Assembly: GCF_008831285.2 (NCBI RefSeq)
Contig: NW_022204530.1
Span: forward strand, 1 to 24,273
Length of the DNA stretch: 24,273 nucleotides
From: Nymphaea colorata
Lineage: Eukaryota > Streptophyta > Magnoliopsida > Nymphaeales > Nymphaeaceae
Direction of reading: 5' to 3'
Under the pieces are notes generated by a model, which was not told the DNA's origin, searched no databases, and saw nothing but the letters and a program-made list of their open reading frames with translations. Position numbers and translations under genes: made by a program. Within the stretch, counting starts at the first letter, position 1; each line of letters opens with the position of its first letter. Shown here in pieces: positions 20,222 through 24,273 of the stretch.

Positions 20222-21881
20222 TCATAGAGTTTTATTTTTTTCGAGTTCTTCTAGTTCTTTCTTTTCGATTTCCTACGATTAGAGTAGTATCTTATTCTCC
20301 TTTAGCCAAAGCAATGGCACAGTTCCGAAGAGTAGCCGCAGAATGGCGACAAATACGATGGCGTTCCAATGACGATCGATTGCGTATTAAGTCAATTTAG
20401 GCCCAAGGATCATCCCGAAATTGATCAAAAACTCAATTACTCCGATGATGGTGGTCTGGTACTTCTCAGGAAAAGTATCCACCTTCAGTCTTGTATAGAA
20501 ATTTGAGCCCCAACCTTCTTTAAAATAGAATTACATAGAAATAGTTTTAAAGCGAAGATGACAAAAGACTCAATAACTCCGTTTTGAGTGCAAAACGCAA
20601 AAAGGAAGAGCATACCAACCAAACAGTATATTAACGATGTGTAAATAAGTCCTCTTTTTCTTTATTGCTCAGCTCTAGTTATGTAGACTATATAGGAAGC
20701 AAGTTACTCGCTGACACATACCCAATAATGTTGGAAACTCCAACGATAAAAAGATTGAAGTTATAGCTGAAGGCCAGACTTTGCATTGAAAGCTCGATGC
20801 TTTTGGTGGCTAGGACATAGAAGAAACCCGCAAGACCAATTAGGGAAGCTTTTAGAAAGATATCGCACCGCATTATTTCCCTCAGGTCAAACTTGTTGGG
20901 GTCTTCCTCGTTGTGCTCCGCCTTCAGCCTCTTCACTTCGGCGTAGTGGTCGATCCTCCGCGTATTCTGTTCGATAGTGTCACTGCTTTACTCGTTTTCT
21001 TCTCCGATTTCCCTTATTATTTGCTTGGCCTTTTCCACCTCTCCGTTATCGAAGAGGAAGATGGGGTCTTCCTTGAGGACGAAGAAGGAGGCAATCGAAC
21101 AACAGACGATGCCCACCGTGTAGATGTAGGCCAGTATTCTCCAATTGTCGAAAAATTAGCTGACTCCCGCAACTAGGATTTGGGTCATTCCATAGCTATG
21201 TTACATTTACGCTACCAGGAAATAAACCAGCCTAGAGTTTCCATCTCGTAGGCGTCTTTCTTGAGGAACCTCGTCAGAATAACAACGAAATTGAGAAAGG
21301 TCATGCGGTGAGTGAAACCGATATATATTTCACCGATGAAAAAGAAAGAAACACTTCCTAAGTGAGCACCGATGAGCTGGCCTACATAAAGAAAAAATTA
21401 CAAATCCAGGTGACGTTTGGAGCCAGAACTCCAATGATGAAGCATAGCTTCCTCCCTATCCTGTCGCTGAAAACCCCAACAAAGACAAGTCCAATCCAGC
21501 TTCCGTACCCCTGTGCAGTTTGTATTAAATTTCGGTCTTTTTTCTTGTCCCCGCAATAAAGTTTGTATTCTGCTGTTATCGTGGCCTTGTTGACTACATA
21601 GCAGTGAAGTTACTTATGGTGCAGAACTCCAGTTTGCTGCAGGCGTCATCCTCGGAAATTTTCCCCTCTTGGCCCTCACAGTTAAAAACTGGGTTCATGA
21701 AATAGAGGCTGGAGCTCAACATTGGAAGTGTAGTGAAGAAGGCTGTCAGTAAAAAGTAGATGATTAGCTTTTTCTGAAAAATGCCTCGATTTGAGACATT
21801 CTGAACGCATTAACGTATCCCTTCTGCTATATTGATCTTCCTAAGCTAGGAAGAGTCGGCCTGGCCTATTTCCTCGTCCAT
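20222..21881 (-). CDS. MFS transporter, organic-cation/sugar type, right copy
   Basis: Intact 519-aa protein after removing five 20-nt introns at 21594-21613, 21382-21401, 21196-21215, 20688-20707 and 20515-20534, in the same places as in the left copy. Motifs: outer loop with CEGQEG and LYCGDKKK, GSWIGLVFVGVFSDRIGRK, LKEDPIFLFDNGEVEKAK, GSNFYTRLKVDTFPEKY, and a charged Glu/Lys C-tail. It differs from the left copy by scattered conservative changes (for example CQLIGAHLGSVSFFFIGE versus CQFIGAHFENATLFFVGE), while about 350 bp around the end of exon 3 and exon 4 is almost identical. So both copies seem to be kept under selection. Membrane protein; substrate unknown. Confidence 0.9.
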
Positions 21882-22117
21882 TTAATAATCAATTATAATT
21901 AGCCAAATGAAAAACAAGTTAAAAAGAGTTTAATTTACTGGAGAAAATAGCATCTTTGTAGAATATACGAACCTTTATCATGTTCTTTAAAAAAGATAAA
22001 AAACAATCTTATTATTACAAATCAACTAAAAATAATTTGTTTTTCTTAATAATCGAACCTCTTTCCCAGGATTATTTTTTATCACTTTTATATTTTTTCC
22101 TAAAATCTCAAGTAAAA
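21882..22117. other. Spacer between right transporter and tubulin
   Basis: AT-rich spacer between two minus-strand genes, partly alignable with 5712-5934. Nothing specific recognised. Confidence 0.35.
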
Positions 22118-23425
22118 TCACGATTACTCCTAAATATCAAGTTCTGCCTCAACATAGTCAGCTGATAAAGCTTATATATTTTACCGAGCTTAAGTAAAGC
22201 AAGATTATTCCATGCCGTCTTCAGTGTACTAGTGAACAGACTACTTTTTGGCGTATATTTAGTCAAATCTGTGGGAAAGTCTATCAAAGACTGACACAAT
22301 TGCGGTGTTATTGCTCACTATGGAACAGGACTGATTGGGAGAGGCCATATCTCCATTCGGAAACAGCCCTGGATGTTGAGGTGTGAACTGTAGGCGGAAG
22401 CCGCATGCCCACTCCACAAACTACATAACTTTTCTTATCTTGAGTGCACTTAATGTTGACGAAATCGTTCTCATGTTAATATCCCCTCTAAAATTGATAA
22501 AACAAGCCATATATTTTCCTTTGCGGGGATCGCATCTGGCCATCATATTTGCGTGCTAGAGACAATTAATCGTGATTTGGTACAAACTTTAGTTTTCGAG
22601 GTACGCTGACTTGCGAGTTAGGATTGGAGCACCGGAGGTGAGCAAGAAACGAAACCTATGATAAGGCACCAACCGCTCCTAAAGCTCGTTAAATGTTATG
22701 TGATCATCTTTGAAGCGAGAGGGAGCAGTGAAGGCGGAAACTGCATGAGCGATCACCCTGTTCATGTGGAAGAATGTCGGAGAGGGGATCTCAAGATTCC
22801 TATGGCATATATCACGGACGGCTTAGTTTTCGACCACGATTGAGGCACTCGAGTGTTCCATGATGCTGTTTGCGGCGAAGACAGAGTTGTAAATCTCCAG
22901 GGGAGAAGTGGAGGCCGAGGGAGGAGGGTAAATGTTGTAGCTGAACCTCATCTTCTTTTCGTAACTTGTTGAAAGCGCTTGCAGCAGAAGGGAGCTGAAG
23001 CCCGACCCTGTACCTCCTCCCATGGTGTTGTAAAGTATGAATCCCTGGAAGCCGGGACAGTTGTCCACTTACTTCCTTATGCTCTACAAGCATGTCTCAA
23101 GGAGTTGGGTATACTTGTGCCCTCTTGCGAAAGTGGCTGCCTTACCCTAGCCTCCGCAGATAAGGTTCTGGGGATTGTAGAGTTCTCTGTTCTGGCCCAC
23201 TCTTATTTAGTCGATCACTGAAGGATCAGCATCGACGTGGATTGAGCGGGGGATGTACCTCCTGTTATTGGCCTCTGAGAAATAGGTTTGGAAGGAGTCC
23301 TCATTGGCTTAGACAGGCATAGTCCCATTTGGAGAAATGCCGTGCTAAAGGCAAAAGAGTTCCCAGATGGAATCTCCCATTCGCACTCCTCCTTCGCCGA
23401 TATGAATCGATATGATTTCCTTCAT
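22118..23425 (-). CDS. Divergent alpha-tubulin, right copy, intact
   Basis: Unspliced 435-aa frame, ATG 23425 to TGA 22120-22118. GTP-binding tubulin fold: [28 protein letters not shown], signature [26 protein letters not shown], and the alpha-type insert region [13 protein letters not shown] before [12 protein letters not shown]. The NELQERLVPY segment keeps the Glu that in alpha-tubulin triggers GTP hydrolysis in the neighbouring beta subunit. Oddities: the loop that carries acetylated Lys40 is shortened with no Lys ([15 protein letters not shown]), and the C-terminus (ELDIQEQS) lacks the long acidic tail and terminal Tyr. It is therefore a specialised, fast-evolving alpha-tubulin rather than the main one. 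Left copy at 4402-5711 is frameshifted. Confidence 0.9.
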
Positions 23426-23726
23426 GCAATTGATATTATAATAGGGGTGGTTCATTATGGGAAAATTCTATGACACTTGTCAATCATATGCGGAATTGCA
23501 AATCAGGGAACTTTTAATCGAAAAACCTCTTCAGGTGGCGTTAATCTCTCTTCTCAGTTTAGTTTTCCCCTTGGTAAGCAAGCAATTACAGAGGGTGAGC
23601 TTTAGTATGCTGTCAGGAGCGGCTATGAGCAATCTGATGACTTATCTTCGTGTCAGTATGTTGCTTCCTTGATCGATGCACAGTTACTAGTGATGAGCTA
23701 TGCGATTTTAGGCCAATCCATATTCC
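23426..23726. other. Spacer between right tubulin and LRR gene
   Basis: Includes a possible extra 3' part of the LRR gene: in another frame, DNKMAVVRNMDWPKIAQL runs to TGA at 23655-23653. The identical sequence occurs in the left arm. The remainder is spacer with the tubulin promoter. Confidence 0.35.
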
Positions 23727-24231
23727 TCACAACAGCCATCTTGTTATCGCCCTCATAGTGGAAATAGTACTCAGGTCTATGTTCTGCAATTACTTCCAGC
23801 TCTTCTTCCAGAGGTGGAGCAGTCCTTCACTTCCGAACTGATTGGATGCTTGTTTATGTATCTTGATACCTAGGTTCAGCTCCTCCAATGAGTCCATTTG
23901 TAGTTTTGAGAGATACTTGCAGCCTTTGTCTGCAATCCGATTATCCTCTTCAAATTATCATCATTACCTATCCATAGCGAAGTGAGGTTCTTCCAACAGA
24001 GTGGAAGGTAAAGCATTCCCTCCGCTGAGATTTAGTTTTTACCTTTGTTTGCTTGAATGTACCGATGAATAGATTTGTGATGCTGTTACTGAGGCCTTCA
24101 TTATGATTGACAGTTCGGGTTAATAGTTTGATGCCTTAATCTCTGATCTTCCGACAGTCTATATGCACTTGGCAAATACGCAGATCAACTCTCCCTCCTT
24201 ACTTCACTCTTTATTATATCATGGCCTTCAT
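23727..24231 (-). CDS. Leucine-rich-repeat protein, right copy, three tiny introns
   Basis: ATG 24231. Introns at 24043-24062 (20 nt), 23948-23967 (20 nt) and 23849-23869 (21 nt) give 147 aa in one frame. Repeats of about 25-26 residues line up: ITNLFIGKNQISAEGMLYL, LTSLWIEDNRIADKGCKYL, LEELNLASNQFGSEGLLHL, LQNIDLS, with the RNI-like N-x-I-x-x-x-G pattern. LRRs bind proteins; the partner is unknown. The stop used is TGA 23729-23727. LRR-like sequence continues in a different frame to 23653, so an unrecognised splice (none with GT...AG of fitting length keeps the last repeat) or an old frameshift common to both arms may lie near 23735-23760. Better preserved than the left copy. Confidence 0.7.
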
Positions 24232-24255
24232 ATCCTTATACATAAATAATAATCA

Positions 24256-24273
24256 CAATTCTTTTTTGAATTG
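24256..24273. repeat. Small hairpin at window end
   Basis: CAATTC, six T, GAATTG: an 18-bp inverted repeat just outside the right-arm border. It may be chance in AT-rich DNA or mark the outer junction. Confidence 0.35.

Larger units (their letters stand above)
20222..24253 (-). repeat. Right arm of large inverted duplication
   Basis: Reverse-complement partner of 3536-7597 with the same gene order. Outer homology stops about 20 bp before the window end. This arm holds the better-preserved LRR and tubulin genes, so it is nearer the ancestral state. Confidence 0.95.

Noticed and set aside
1-24273. CRISPR arrays, rRNA or tRNA genes
   Set aside because: No spaced short repeats and no recognisable rRNA or tRNA cloverleaf sequence were seen on either strand.

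Overview
The window reads as nuclear DNA of a ciliate, probably macronuclear or a degerminated germline copy. In every recognisable gene UAA and UAG sit in frame where glutamine fits, and only UGA ends reading frames. Tiny introns recur: of 19 that I could place, 16 are exactly 20 nt, two are 21 nt and one is 23 nt, all GT...AG. Ignoring them makes most genes here look frameshifted; splicing them restores whole proteins. The genus cannot be told from the sequence. Diplomonads and some green algae share the code, but the intron size argues for a ciliate.

Layout. The left flank holds a glutathione S-transferase (278-1169, minus) and a GC-rich Mutator-like (MULE/FAR1) transposase (1491-3491, plus). 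From about 3536 to the end, the window is a large symmetrical inverted duplication. Left arm: LRR gene, alpha-tubulin-like gene, MFS transporter (all plus), then a convergent coiled-coil gene (minus). Right arm, in mirror order: coiled-coil gene (plus), then transporter, tubulin and LRR genes (all minus). The three outer gene pairs align at nucleotide level. The inner coiled-coil pair is recognisable only as protein, so divergence rises towards the centre.

Centre (about 9.98-17.84 kb). Four minus-strand genes lie head to tail: an unrelated coiled-coil protein, two tandem paralogues with ankyrin repeats plus a PARP/ART-like domain, and a large protein ending in a BIRC6/UBE2O-type ubiquitin-conjugating (E2) domain. 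The ankyrin-ART pair shares a 411-bp GC-rich tract differing at 3 positions, while the rest of the two genes has diverged strongly. This is the mark of gene conversion, and similar near-identical GC-rich tracts occur in the transporter and tubulin pairs.

State of the copies. Both transporters and both arm coiled-coil genes are intact. The right tubulin is intact (435 aa); the left has a one-base deletion. The left LRR copy carries two deletions (20 and 1 nt) that together keep the frame. Functional coupling is not proven. The most suggestive grouping is ADP-ribosyl-transferase-like proteins next to an E2 enzyme, inside a palindromic locus bordered by a transposase.
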